A stretch of 64,000 nucleotides of DNA from Pseudopelobacter sp964542535 (GTDB lineage: Bacteria; Desulfobacterota; Desulfuromonadia; Geobacterales; Pseudopelobacteraceae): NCBI GenBank assembly GCA_964542535.1, contig CAZIUE010000006.1:62001-126000 (forward strand), read 5' to 3'. This document shows, in pieces, positions 1 to 7,512 of the stretch. How positions within the stretch are numbered: the first letter of the stretch is position 1; each line of letters begins with the position of its first letter. A program made the position numbers and the translations under genes. The notes under the pieces are model-generated. The model searched no databases. It was not told the origin of the DNA and worked only from the letters and a program-made list of their open reading frames with translations.

Positions 1-75
1 TTCGCCGACACGCTGGAGGACCTCTACCTGCCCAACGCCGCCAAGATCGAGGCGGCAGTCAAGGCGATCATCTAG
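1..75 (+). CDS. acoB: Acetoin dehydrogenase E1 beta subunit, first copy (3' end only)
   Basis: The window opens inside a reading frame giving FADTLEDLYLPNAAKIEAAV followed by KAII and a TAG stop. This is exactly the C-terminus of the complete acoB at 2555-3556. Bases 1-73 match 3482-3554 without a difference that I can see; the two copies differ only in the stop codon (TAG here, TGA there). The gene therefore belongs to a second acoB lying mostly to the left of the window, immediately upstream of acoC. The protein is the beta half of the TPP-dependent E1 component. Everything upstream of this fragment is outside the window. Confidence 0.9.
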   Translation, partial: FADTLEDLYLPNAAKIEAAVKAII

Positions 76-119
76 CACCCGTTGCACATAACGATCCATC
101 AGAACAGAAAGGTATGACA

Positions 120-1517
120 ATGAACGCATCAGTACATGAACTTACCATGCCCAAATGGGGGCTGACCATGGAAGAGGGGACCCTTGCCAAATGGTTGATC
201 GACGAGGGTGCCCGGATCGAACCCGGCATGGCTATTGCCGAGGTTGAAACGGACAAGATCGTCAACGTGATGGAGGCGACCCAGAGCGGGATCCTGGCCA
301 AGCAGGTGGCCGAAGAGGGGGACGTGCTCCCGGTGGGCGCCCTGATTGGCGTACTCAGCCAGGGAGAGGCGTCCGATGACGCCATAGCCGACTTCATCGC
401 CACCTTCGGCTCCGGCGAAGAAGAGGCGTCCGCCGGGGAAGAGACTGCCCCGGCAGCAGCTGCCGGGGCCGCCGATATCTACTGCCTGACCATGCCCAAA
501 TGGGGGCTGACCATGGAAGAGGGCACCCTGGTCAAGTGGCTGGTGGATGAGGGGGGCCAGATCGAGGTAGGCATGGCCGTCGCCGAGGTGGAAACCGACA
601 AGATCGTCAATGTGATGGAGTCGAGCCGCGCCGGTGTCCTGCGCAGGAAGATCGCCGACGAAGGGGACGAGCTCCCGGTGGGGGCCCTGCTGGGGGTTAT
701 GGCCGATGCATCCGTTTCCGATGCCGCCATCGATGCCTTCCTGGCCAATGGAGGAGCGGATGGCGAGTCAGCTCCGGCAGCGGACGAGGCACCTGCCGTT
801 GCCGCGGAAGAACCGGCGGCAGCCCCGGCAACGGGACAGATCCTCGACGGTTCCCTGCCGCTGGAGGGGATGCGCGCCGGCATATCCAAGACCGTGACCA
901 CCTCCTGGACCACCATCCCCCACTACATGGTCACCGTGGCCATCGACATGGGCAAGGCAGAGGAGATGAGCCGCGCCCAGAAGCAGGCCGGCAACCGCGT
1001 CTCCCTCAACGACATGCTGATCAAGGCATCGGCCCTGGCCATCGGCTCGTACCCGCTGATCAACGCCTCCTTTGCCGGCAAGAGCATCACACTCCACGGT
1101 GACGTGAACCTGGCCATGGCCATCGGCCTGGACGACGGCGTGATCATGCCGGTGATCCGGGAGTGCCAGAAGCTCGGCGTGCAGCAGATTGGCGAGCGGA
1201 GCCGCGAACTGGTCGCCCTGGCCAAGGAAGGCAAGCTGGGCATGGCCGAGCTGAGCAACGCTACCTTCGCCATCTCCAACATGGGGATGCTGGGGGTGGA
1301 GGATTTCATCGCCATCGTTCCCCCCAACCTCTCCGCCATACTGGCCGTGGGCATGGTCAAGGACGAGCCGGTGGTGCGCGACGGTCAGATCATCGTGGCC
1401 CGCATGATGCGGGTGACCATTTCCGCCGATCACCGGGTTCACGACGGCGCCTATGCCGCTAAGTTCCTGGCCGAGCTGAAGAGGATCCTGGAAGCGCCGG
1501 AAGGGATACTGGTCTGA
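120..1517 (+). CDS. acoC: Acetoin dehydrogenase E2: dihydrolipoamide acetyltransferase with two lipoyl domains
   Basis: This is the E2 core of the acetoin dehydrogenase complex; it carries the acetyl group on lipoate and transfers it to CoA. Two near-identical lipoyl domains (about residues 8-80 and 123-195) each contain the lipoylation motif ETDKIVNVME, with the target lysines at about residues 46 and 161. Ala/Glu-rich linkers follow. The catalytic acyltransferase domain begins near residue 225 and ends with the DHRVHDG active-site motif. I see no recognisable peripheral subunit-binding domain between the second lipoyl domain and the catalytic domain. ATG 120 is preferred because AAAGG at 108-112 lies 7 bases before it; an in-frame ATG at 114 would be only one base away. 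It lies between acoB copy 1 and acoA. Confidence 0.93.
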   Translation: MNASVHELTMPKWGLTMEEGTLAKWLIDEGARIEPGMAIAEVETDKIVNVMEATQSGILAKQVAEEGDVLPVGALIGVLSQGEASDDAIADFIATFGSGEEEASAGEETAPAAAAGAADIYCLTMPKWGLTMEEGTLVKWLVDEGGQIEVGMAVAEVETDKIVNVMESSRAGVLRRKIADEGDELPVGALLGVMADASVSDAAIDAFLANGGADGESAPAADEAPAVAAEEPAAAPATGQILDGSLPLEGMRAGISKTVTTSWTTIPHYMVTVAIDMGKAEEMSRAQKQAGNRVSLNDMLIKASALAIGSYPLINASFAGKSITLHGDVNLAMAIGLDDGVIMPVIRECQKLGVQQIGERSRELVALAKEGKLGMAELSNATFAISNMGMLGVEDFIAIVPPNLSAILAVGMVKDEPVVRDGQIIVARMMRVTISADHRVHDGAYAAKFLAELKRILEAPEGILV

Positions 1518-1560
1518 GGGGAATCCGGCACGGACATTAACCTAAGTGAAAGGAGTTCAC

Positions 1561-2535
1561 ATGACGTCCCAGTTGAAGAAGGAAGATCTGCTCAGGGCCT
1601 ACCGGACCATGAGAGAGATCCGCGAGTTTGAAGACCGTCTGCACATCGAGTTTGCCACGGGCAAGATTCCCGGTTTCGTGCACCTGTATTCGGGTGAAGA
1701 GGCGGTTGCCACGGGTGTCTGCATGCACCTGACGGACGAGGACCGCATCTCCAGTACCCATCGCGGCCATGGTCACTGCATCGCCAAGGGTGTGGACATC
1801 CACGGCATGATGGCCGAGATCTACGGCAAGAAGACCGGCACCTGCGGCGGCAAGGGTGGTTCCATGCACATCGCCGATCTGGCCAAGGGGATGATGGGCG
1901 CCAACGGCATCGTGGGCGCCGGACCTCCGCTGATCTGCGGCGCGGCCCTGGCAGCCAAGTTCAAGGGTAACGGCGGCGTGGGTGTCGCCTTCTTCGGCGA
2001 CGGCGCCTCCAACCAGGGGACCATCCTGGAGAGTATGAACCTGGCCTCCATCTGGAAGCTGCCGGTAATCTTCCTGAACGAGAACAACGGCTACGCCGAG
2101 TCCACCGGCGTCTCCTACAACGTCCCGACCCCCAACATCGCCGATCGTGCCGCCGGTTTCGGCATGCCGGGCGTCACCGTTGACGGCAACGACTTCTTCG
2201 CCGTGTACGAGGCTGCCGGCGAGGCGATCCGCCGCGCCCGTGCCGGCGAGGGGCCGACGCTCCTGGAGTGCAAGACCCAGCGTTACTTCGGCCACTTCGA
2301 AGGTGACGCCATGACCTACCGTCCCGGCGGTGAGAGTCAGGAGCTGCGCAAGAACCGAGACTGCCTGAAGATCTTCGCCGAGAAGGTCGTCTCCGCCGGC
2401 CTGGCCACTGCCGCGGAACTGGAAGCCATTGACAAGGACGTTCTTGCCCTGATCGAAGACTCCGTGGTCAAGGCCCTTGCAGCGCCCAAGCCGGGCCCCG
2501 AAGATCTTCTGACCGGCGTCTACGTATCGTACTAA
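1561..2535 (+). CDS. acoA: Acetoin dehydrogenase E1 alpha subunit (TPP-dependent)
   Basis: The 324-aa protein is the alpha subunit of the TPP-dependent E1 that cleaves acetoin to acetaldehyde and a hydroxyethyl-TPP that is oxidised onto lipoate. The TPP/Mg motif is visible as GDGASNQG, with the downstream Asn in NENNGYAESTG. The family hallmark THRGHGHCIAKG occurs near residue 65. The start is ATG 1561, preceded by AAAGGAG at 1549-1555; an upstream GTG at 1546 would overlap that ribosome binding site. It follows acoC by 43 bp and precedes acoB by 19 bp, so acoC-acoA-acoB are probably cotranscribed. A homologous pair must lie to the left of the window, judging from the acoB end at 1-75. Confidence 0.93.
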   Translation: MTSQLKKEDLLRAYRTMREIREFEDRLHIEFATGKIPGFVHLYSGEEAVATGVCMHLTDEDRISSTHRGHGHCIAKGVDIHGMMAEIYGKKTGTCGGKGGSMHIADLAKGMMGANGIVGAGPPLICGAALAAKFKGNGGVGVAFFGDGASNQGTILESMNLASIWKLPVIFLNENNGYAESTGVSYNVPTPNIADRAAGFGMPGVTVDGNDFFAVYEAAGEAIRRARAGEGPTLLECKTQRYFGHFEGDAMTYRPGGESQELRKNRDCLKIFAEKVVSAGLATAAELEAIDKDVLALIEDSVVKALAAPKPGPEDLLTGVYVSY

Positions 2536-2554
2536 GAGGGGAAAGGAACCGAAT

Positions 2555-3556
2555 ATGGCGAGAAAACTCAATTATAAAGATGCAATCAACGAGGCGCTCT
2601 CCCAGGAGATGGCGCGTGACGAGAAGGTCATCGTCATGGGTTTGGACGTTGCCGGGGGCCGCGGCACCCAGGGTGTCATGGACGCCTGGGGCGGCGTTCT
2701 GGGGGTAACCAAGGGACTGTACGCAAAGTACGGGGATCGCGTCATCGACACCCCGATCTCCGAAGCGGCCTACATCGGCTCCGCCGTGGGCGCCGCCGCC
2801 TGCGGCATGCGTCCGGTGGTGGAGATGATGTTCGCCGACTTCCTGGGGGTCTGTTTCGACCAGCTGATGAACCAGGCGGCCAAGTTCCGCTACATGTTCG
2901 GCGGCACCGCCGAGACCCCGGTGGTCTGCCGCATGATGTACGGCGGCGGTTTCCGCGGGGCGGCCCAGCACTCCCAGTGCCTGTACTCCATCTTCGCCCA
3001 CATCCCGGGACTGAAGGTGGTGCTCCCCTCCACGCCTGCCGAGGCCAAGGGTCTTCTGATCCAGTCCATCCGGGACAACGACCCGGTTATCTTCATGGAG
3101 CATAAGGCGCTGTACGCCATGAAGGGGGAAGTTCCCGAGGAGAGCTACACCATCCCGTTCGGCCAGGCCAACATCGTGCGCGAGGGGAAAGACGCGACCA
3201 TCGTGGCCCTGGGCCGGATGGTGCACATGGCCACCCAGGCTGCCACCTCCCTGTCCAAGGCGGGTGTTGAGTGCGAGGTGATCGATCCGCGCACCATCTC
3301 TCCGCTGGACACGGAGACGATCCTGAAGAGCGTGAAGAAGACCGGGCGTCTGGTTGTTGTTGACGAGTCCCACCCCCGTGCCAGCATGGCGGGCGACATC
3401 GCCTCCATCGTGGCCCAGGATGCCTTCTCGTCGCTGAAGGCTCCGGTGAGGCTGGTGACGTCTCCGCACACGCCGGTGCCGTTCGCCGACACGCTGGAGG
3501 ACCTCTACCTGCCCAACGCCGCCAAGATCGAGGCGGCAGTCAAGGCGATCATCTGA
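2555..3556 (+). CDS. acoB: Acetoin dehydrogenase E1 beta subunit, second copy
   Basis: The 333-aa protein is the beta partner of AcoA; together they form the alpha2-beta2 E1. Family features include the N-terminal AINEALSQEMARDEKVIVMG, the TPP-side segment TPISEAAYIGSAVGAA and EMMFADFLG, and the C-terminal transketolase-like domain with VVVDESHPRASMAGDI. The ATG is preceded by GGGGAAAGGA. The last 73 bases before the stop's final two positions are identical to the window's first 73 bases, revealing a duplicated acoB on the other side of acoC. Two GC-rich hairpins follow the gene before lipA. Confidence 0.94.
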   Translation: MARKLNYKDAINEALSQEMARDEKVIVMGLDVAGGRGTQGVMDAWGGVLGVTKGLYAKYGDRVIDTPISEAAYIGSAVGAAACGMRPVVEMMFADFLGVCFDQLMNQAAKFRYMFGGTAETPVVCRMMYGGGFRGAAQHSQCLYSIFAHIPGLKVVLPSTPAEAKGLLIQSIRDNDPVIFMEHKALYAMKGEVPEESYTIPFGQANIVREGKDATIVALGRMVHMATQAATSLSKAGVECEVIDPRTISPLDTETILKSVKKTGRLVVVDESHPRASMAGDIASIVAQDAFSSLKAPVRLVTSPHTPVPFADTLEDLYLPNAAKIEAAVKAII

Positions 3557-3562
3557 CAAGGC

Positions 3563-3680
3563 CCGGTTCGTGGTCGCGGCGGTTTCCTGGTCCGCCGCGG
3601 CCGCGAACCGGATGAACGGGCCGGAATTCAGACGTTTCTCCGCGGGGAGGCGCAACGGGGTCGTTGCGTCCCCCCGCGGG
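3563..3680 (+). other. Two strong GC-rich hairpins between acoB and lipA
   Basis: Hairpin 1 (3563-3611) pairs CCGGTTCG and an inner CGCGGCGG with CCGCCGCG and CGAACCGG. Hairpin 2 (3640-3679) pairs CCGCGGGG plus GGCGCAACG with CGTTGCGTCC and CCCCGCGG around a short loop. Neither is followed by a T-run, so they are not classical terminators. They may protect the acoB mRNA end or dampen transcription into lipA, but this is inference. Confidence 0.5.
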
Positions 3681-3727
3681 CAAACGCCGACTCAGGCTGC
3701 CGGAACGAACTAGCAGAGAGAACCGAT

Positions 3728-4663
3728 ATGGACGTACAACCGATTTCGATGAGAGGGGCGGGCAAGACCGCCCACCTGGGCCCTGCCGTCACGGGCGATG
3801 TGAAGCCGCTCCCCAAACCGTCATGGCTGCGGGCCCCTGCGGCCGGCACGCCGGATACGGAGCGTCTGGTCCGGCTCCTGCGGGACAACAGCCTGCACAC
3901 GGTCTGCGAGGAGGCATCGTGCCCCAACATGGGGGAATGTTTCCGCAAGGGGACCGCGACCTTCATGATCATGGGGGATATCTGCACCCGCAACTGTCCC
4001 TTCTGCAACGTGGCCCACGGCTCCCCCCAGGCGCTCCCGGCCGACGAGCCGGCCAACCTGGCCCGGGCGGTGGAGATCATGAAACTTACGTACGTGGTGA
4101 TCACCTCGGTCACCAGGGACGACCTGCCCGATGGCGGCGCCGGTCATTACGCCGACTGCATCCGCGCGCTGCGGGAGCTGAAGCGGGAACTCAGGGTGGA
4201 AATACTCACCCCCGATTTCCGCGGCGCGGTTGACCGGGCCCTGGAGATCCTGGGCGCCAACCCTCCCGATGTGTTCAACCACAACCTGGAAACCGTGCCG
4301 CGGCTCTATCCCAGGGTACGCTCCCAGGCGGACTATCACGGCTCCCTGGAGCTCTTGCTCCGTTTCCGGGAGAAGTTCGACACGGTCCCCACCAAGTCCG
4401 GGCTGATGCTCGGCCTGGGGGAGACGGAAGACGAGGTGCGGGAGGTCATGGAAGAGCTGCGAAATCATCGCTGTGATATGCTCACCCTGGGGCAGTACCT
4501 GCGCCCCAGTCCGCACCACCTGCCGGTGGAGCGGTACGTCAGGCCGGAGGAGTTCGAGCGTCTGCGCGACTTCGGACTCTCCATCGGCTTCTCCCATGTG
4601 GAGTCCGGCCCCATGGTCCGATCCTCCTACCATGCCGACATGCAGGCGCGGGAACTGGTTTAG
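3728..4663 (+). CDS. lipA: Lipoyl synthase (radical SAM, two 4Fe-4S clusters)
   Basis: Inserts two sulfurs into protein-bound octanoyl groups, making lipoyl cofactors for AcoC. The auxiliary-cluster motif VCEEASCPNMGEC (CX4CX5C) is followed by the radical-SAM motif CTRNCPFC (CX3CX2C) in GDICTRNCPFCNVAHG. The protein is 311 aa, normal for LipA, and ends near the usual RSSYHA motif (PMVRSSYHADMQARELV). The start ATG follows AGAGAG by a few bases. It sits between acoB and lpdA in the same orientation. Its placement in the aco locus suggests dedicated lipoylation of the tandem lipoyl domains of AcoC, which is inference. Confidence 0.95.
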   Translation: MDVQPISMRGAGKTAHLGPAVTGDVKPLPKPSWLRAPAAGTPDTERLVRLLRDNSLHTVCEEASCPNMGECFRKGTATFMIMGDICTRNCPFCNVAHGSPQALPADEPANLARAVEIMKLTYVVITSVTRDDLPDGGAGHYADCIRALRELKRELRVEILTPDFRGAVDRALEILGANPPDVFNHNLETVPRLYPRVRSQADYHGSLELLLRFREKFDTVPTKSGLMLGLGETEDEVREVMEELRNHRCDMLTLGQYLRPSPHHLPVERYVRPEEFERLRDFGLSIGFSHVESGPMVRSSYHADMQARELV

Positions 4664-4670
4664 TACTAAA

Positions 4671-4771
4671 TAGCACTCCCCCCTTGAAAAAGGGGGGCTG
4701 GGGGGGATTTCCCGGCGGCGGCCTCCACTGCAAATCCCCCTAAATCCCCCTTTTTCAAAGGGGACTTTCCA
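4671..4771. repeat. Dispersed palindromic repeat (CCCCCTTGAAAAAGGGGG type)
   Basis: An imperfect inverted repeat in which TCCCCCCTTGAAAAAGGGG plus GGGGGGGATTT on the left mirrors AAATCCCCC, TAAATCCCCC and TTTTTCAAAGGGGA on the right, around a roughly 30-bp GC-rich centre. Elements of this look are widespread short intergenic repeats in deltaproteobacteria and many other bacteria. It fills most of the gap between lipA and lpdA and could fold into a long hairpin in the mRNA. It has no coding capacity. Confidence 0.75.
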
Positions 4772-4834
4772 TGACAACAAATCAGGCTGAAGAACGACGC
4801 TAGTCATAAACTAAAATACAGCGAGGTGCAGGAA

Positions 4835-6250
4835 ATGAGTGAAGAGGTATTTGATCTTGTGGTTCTGGGAGCTGGTCCGGGAGGCTATGTGGCTGCCATC
4901 CGCGCGTCCCAGCTGGGAATGAAGGTTGCCGTCGTGGAACCGCGGCCGACCATGGGGGGCGCCTGCCTGAACGAGGGGTGCATCCCCAGCAAGGCGCTCC
5001 TGGATTCCAGTGAACATTTCTCCATGGCCCGCGACAAGTTCGCCGGCCACGGCATCATCGTCGATCCGCCCAAGCTGGACGTCTCCGTCATGCAGGCCCG
5101 CAAGGCCGATGTGGTCAAGAAGCTCACCGACGGCATCGACTATCTGTTCAAGAAGAACAAGGTGCAGGTGATCAGCGGCACCGGCAAGCTGGTCCGCCCC
5201 GTGGCCGGACAGCCCCACGGCGTGGAAGTCACCACCGCAAAAGGCGTCGTGACCGTGAAGGGCGCCAAGGTGCTGCTGGCCACGGGCGGCGCATCGGTGG
5301 AGGTGCCGGCGCTCCCCTTCGACGGCACACTGATCGTCAACTCCAAGGATGCCCTGGAGTTTTCCTCTGTGCCGCAGCATCTGATCGTGGTGGGTGCCGG
5401 CTATATCGGCCTGGAACTTGGGTCGGTCTGGCGGCGCCTGGGCGCCAAGGTGACGGTGGTGGAGATGATGCCCACCATGCTTCCCTTCACCGATGTGGAG
5501 GTTACCGGCGCGCTGATGAAGATCCTGAAGAAGCAGGGGATCGAGATCCGCATGGGAACCAGCGTCACCAAGGTGGAGCGGACCGGCGAAAAGGCGCTGG
5601 TCAGTCTGACGGCCGCCGGCAAGACCGAGGTGGTGGAGGCCGACAAGATCCTGGTGGCCATCGGCAGGAAGCCGTTTACGGCCGGCTTGGGTCTGGAAGA
5701 CGTGGGCATCGCCCTCAACGACAGGGGGCGAATTGAGGTGGACGAAAACTACGAGACCTCCGTGGCCGGCATCTACGCCATCGGCGACCTGATCCCGGGA
5801 CCGCTCCTGGCCCACAAGGCCTCGGAAGAGGCGGTGGTATTCGCCGAACGCCTCACCGGGCTTACGTGTGCGGTCAACTACGACACCATCCCCGGCATCG
5901 CCTATACCTGGCCCGAGGCTGCCTCGGTGGGCAAGACCGAGCAGACCCTGAAGGAGGAACAGGTCCCCTATGCCGTGGGCAAGTTTACCTTCATGGCCAA
6001 TGGCCGGGCCCGGGCCATGGACGAGACCGAAGGGTTCGTCAAGATCCTGGCCCACAAGGAGACCGACAAGGTCCTGGGCATCCATATCGTCGGACCGCGG
6101 GCCTCGGACATGATCGCCGAAGGGGTGGCCGTCATGGCCTACGGCGGAACGTCCCACGACATCGCCGCCATGTTCCATGCCCACCCGACCCTGGCGGAAG
6201 CCATCAAGGAAGCTGCTCTGGACGTGCATACATCAGCCATTCATGCCTGA
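4835..6250 (+). CDS. lpdA: Dihydrolipoamide dehydrogenase (E3)
   Basis: FAD-dependent E3 that reoxidises the dihydrolipoyl arms of AcoC and passes electrons to NAD+. The N-terminal FAD fold has GAGPGGYVAA, the redox disulfide is in GGACLNEGCIPSK, and the NAD-binding fold has VVGAGYIGLELG. The C-terminal interface carries the catalytic pair in HAHPTLAE. There is no N-terminal lipoyl domain, unlike some clostridial acetoin E3 proteins. Start ATG 4835 has GCGAGG about 8 bases upstream; a GTG at 4826 overlaps that site. The stop is followed by a rho-independent terminator, so this probably closes the acoC-to-lpdA transcript. Confidence 0.95.
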   Translation: MSEEVFDLVVLGAGPGGYVAAIRASQLGMKVAVVEPRPTMGGACLNEGCIPSKALLDSSEHFSMARDKFAGHGIIVDPPKLDVSVMQARKADVVKKLTDGIDYLFKKNKVQVISGTGKLVRPVAGQPHGVEVTTAKGVVTVKGAKVLLATGGASVEVPALPFDGTLIVNSKDALEFSSVPQHLIVVGAGYIGLELGSVWRRLGAKVTVVEMMPTMLPFTDVEVTGALMKILKKQGIEIRMGTSVTKVERTGEKALVSLTAAGKTEVVEADKILVAIGRKPFTAGLGLEDVGIALNDRGRIEVDENYETSVAGIYAIGDLIPGPLLAHKASEEAVVFAERLTGLTCAVNYDTIPGIAYTWPEAASVGKTEQTLKEEQVPYAVGKFTFMANGRARAMDETEGFVKILAHKETDKVLGIHIVGPRASDMIAEGVAVMAYGGTSHDIAAMFHAHPTLAEAIKEAALDVHTSAIHA

Positions 6251-6265
6251 TTAATGCGCATCGCC

Positions 6266-6308
6266 GCCCCTCCGGAGTCCCCTTCCTCCGCTCCGGAGGG
6301 GCTTTTTT
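6266..6308 (+). terminator. Rho-independent terminator after lpdA
   Basis: A perfect 12-bp stem (GCCCCTCCGGAG with CTCCGGAGGGGC), a 13-base loop and six Ts, starting 15 bp after the lpdA stop. An alternative upstream start for lipB at 6254 would run through this hairpin, which argues against that start. Confidence 0.9.
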
Positions 6309-6343
6309 CCCGTCGCAGCCGGCGGGAAGCGGGGAACCGAACC

Positions 6344-6982
6344 ATGATTTTCAATGACCTGGGAACCGTCGACTACGCCGACGCCTTCAACCTGCAGGAA
6401 CGCATCGCCGACGGGGTATACCGCGACGTTGACCCGGAGACGCTGCTGCTCCTGGAGCATCACCCGGTCTACACCATCGGCCGGGGGGGGAGCGAGGAGA
6501 ATATCCTCGACCGCTCCATCCGGGCTATCCGCATCAGCCGGGGGGGGGATGTGACCTACCACGGTCCGGGGCAACTGGTGGGCTACCCACTGATCAACCT
6601 CAGGCGTCGGGGAGGTGACCTGCGCCACTACCTGCGCTTCCTGGAGGAACTGCTGATATCGGTGGTGGCGGAGTACGGCGTCGTCTCCTTCAGGGTTCCG
6701 GGCAAGACCGGCGTCTGGACCGACCAGGGGAAGCTGGCCGCCATCGGCGTGGGGGTGCGCCACTGGGTGACCATGCACGGCTTTGCCATGAACGTGAACA
6801 ACGACCTCTCCTCATTCCAACGCATCAACCCCTGCGGCATCGCGACCTGCCCCATCGCCTCCCTGGAGCGTCTCTGCGGCCGGAAGGTCTCCATGGACGA
6901 GCTGAAGTCGCGCATTGTTGCGCGCTTTCCGCTCCTGCTTGACGAATGGCTCCCCGAGAGCGCCCTGGCGCCGGAGCACTGA
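6344..6982 (+). CDS. lipB: Lipoyl(octanoyl) transferase
   Basis: Moves octanoyl groups from acyl carrier protein to E2 lysines, the step before LipA. The signature RGGDVTYHGPGQLVGYPL is present. The catalytic lysine lies in GKLAAIGVGV and the catalytic cysteine in INPCGIATCPIASLE. From ATG 6344 the protein has 212 aa, the usual family size; a longer frame beginning at 6254 would translate the lpdA terminator. With lipA and lpdA it completes de novo lipoylation of the complex encoded here. Confidence 0.93.
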   Translation: MIFNDLGTVDYADAFNLQERIADGVYRDVDPETLLLLEHHPVYTIGRGGSEENILDRSIRAIRISRGGDVTYHGPGQLVGYPLINLRRRGGDLRHYLRFLEELLISVVAEYGVVSFRVPGKTGVWTDQGKLAAIGVGVRHWVTMHGFAMNVNNDLSSFQRINPCGIATCPIASLERLCGRKVSMDELKSRIVARFPLLLDEWLPESALAPEH

Positions 6983-7214
6983 CATTCCCCGTGTTACGTG
7001 TGGCTGCGGCGTGCGCTCTTCCCATCTTCCTCTATCACGAACTCCCATGTGTCGCTCTCCTTGTCCCTTGTTGCCGGCTGACCCGCGGGGCACGGAGATA
7101 GTTCGACCTGTCGGGGGAATGGCGTTTCCGGCGCGCCAGAACATGCCGGTGTGGAACCCGCTGGAGCGGGCGGCGAGTCCGCTTTGCCGGAGCCGGGAAA
7201 TCAGGAGGGTCGTC

Positions 7215-7421
7215 ATGATGAAACGTTCGCCACAATTGTCCCGGGCGGTTGCTGAAAAGGGCACGCGCTCCACGCGCATGCAGCGGGCGGAGCGCCTTCT
7301 GGACTCGATTTACGTCTGCCTCAGCGCCCAGATCCACGGTGCCAGCAACGTTGCCCTGGATGACATGGCACGCTCCATCGTCCAGGAAATCGGGCGCTAC
7401 CGCGGTCAGGAACTGCTGTAA
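7215..7421 (+). CDS. Small conserved-looking protein of unknown function (68 aa)
   Basis: The frame starts at ATG 7215 (or 7218) behind a strong AGGAGGG at 7203-7209 and encodes a basic 68-aa protein starting MMKRSPQLSRAVAEKGTRST. The middle, RMQRAERLLDSIYVCLSAQI, and the end, ARSIVQEIGRYRGQELL, look like amphipathic helices. There is no signal peptide, membrane segment or metal motif. It lies between lipB and thiC, with a 92-bp gap to thiC. I do not recognise a family. The 230 bp upstream (6983-7214) hold no gene that I can support. The strong ribosome binding site is the main argument that it is real. Confidence 0.6.
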   Translation: MMKRSPQLSRAVAEKGTRSTRMQRAERLLDSIYVCLSAQIHGASNVALDDMARSIVQEIGRYRGQELL

Positions 7422-7512
7422 TGGACAGTGGAACCGCAGGTGCGGTCACGGGGATGGAGCCGCGGCAGAGGTGATTCGTTAAATATGGATTTATTCCGGG
7501 AGGTTATGGAAA

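Noticed and set aside
6254..6343. Upstream extension of lipB
   Set aside because: It would translate the lpdA terminator hairpin and adds a low-complexity N-terminus absent from LipB proteins.
7422..7512. TPP riboswitch upstream of thiC
   Set aside because: I searched this gap and 6983-7214 for CTGAGA and the ACCTGATCTGG-type block and found neither.
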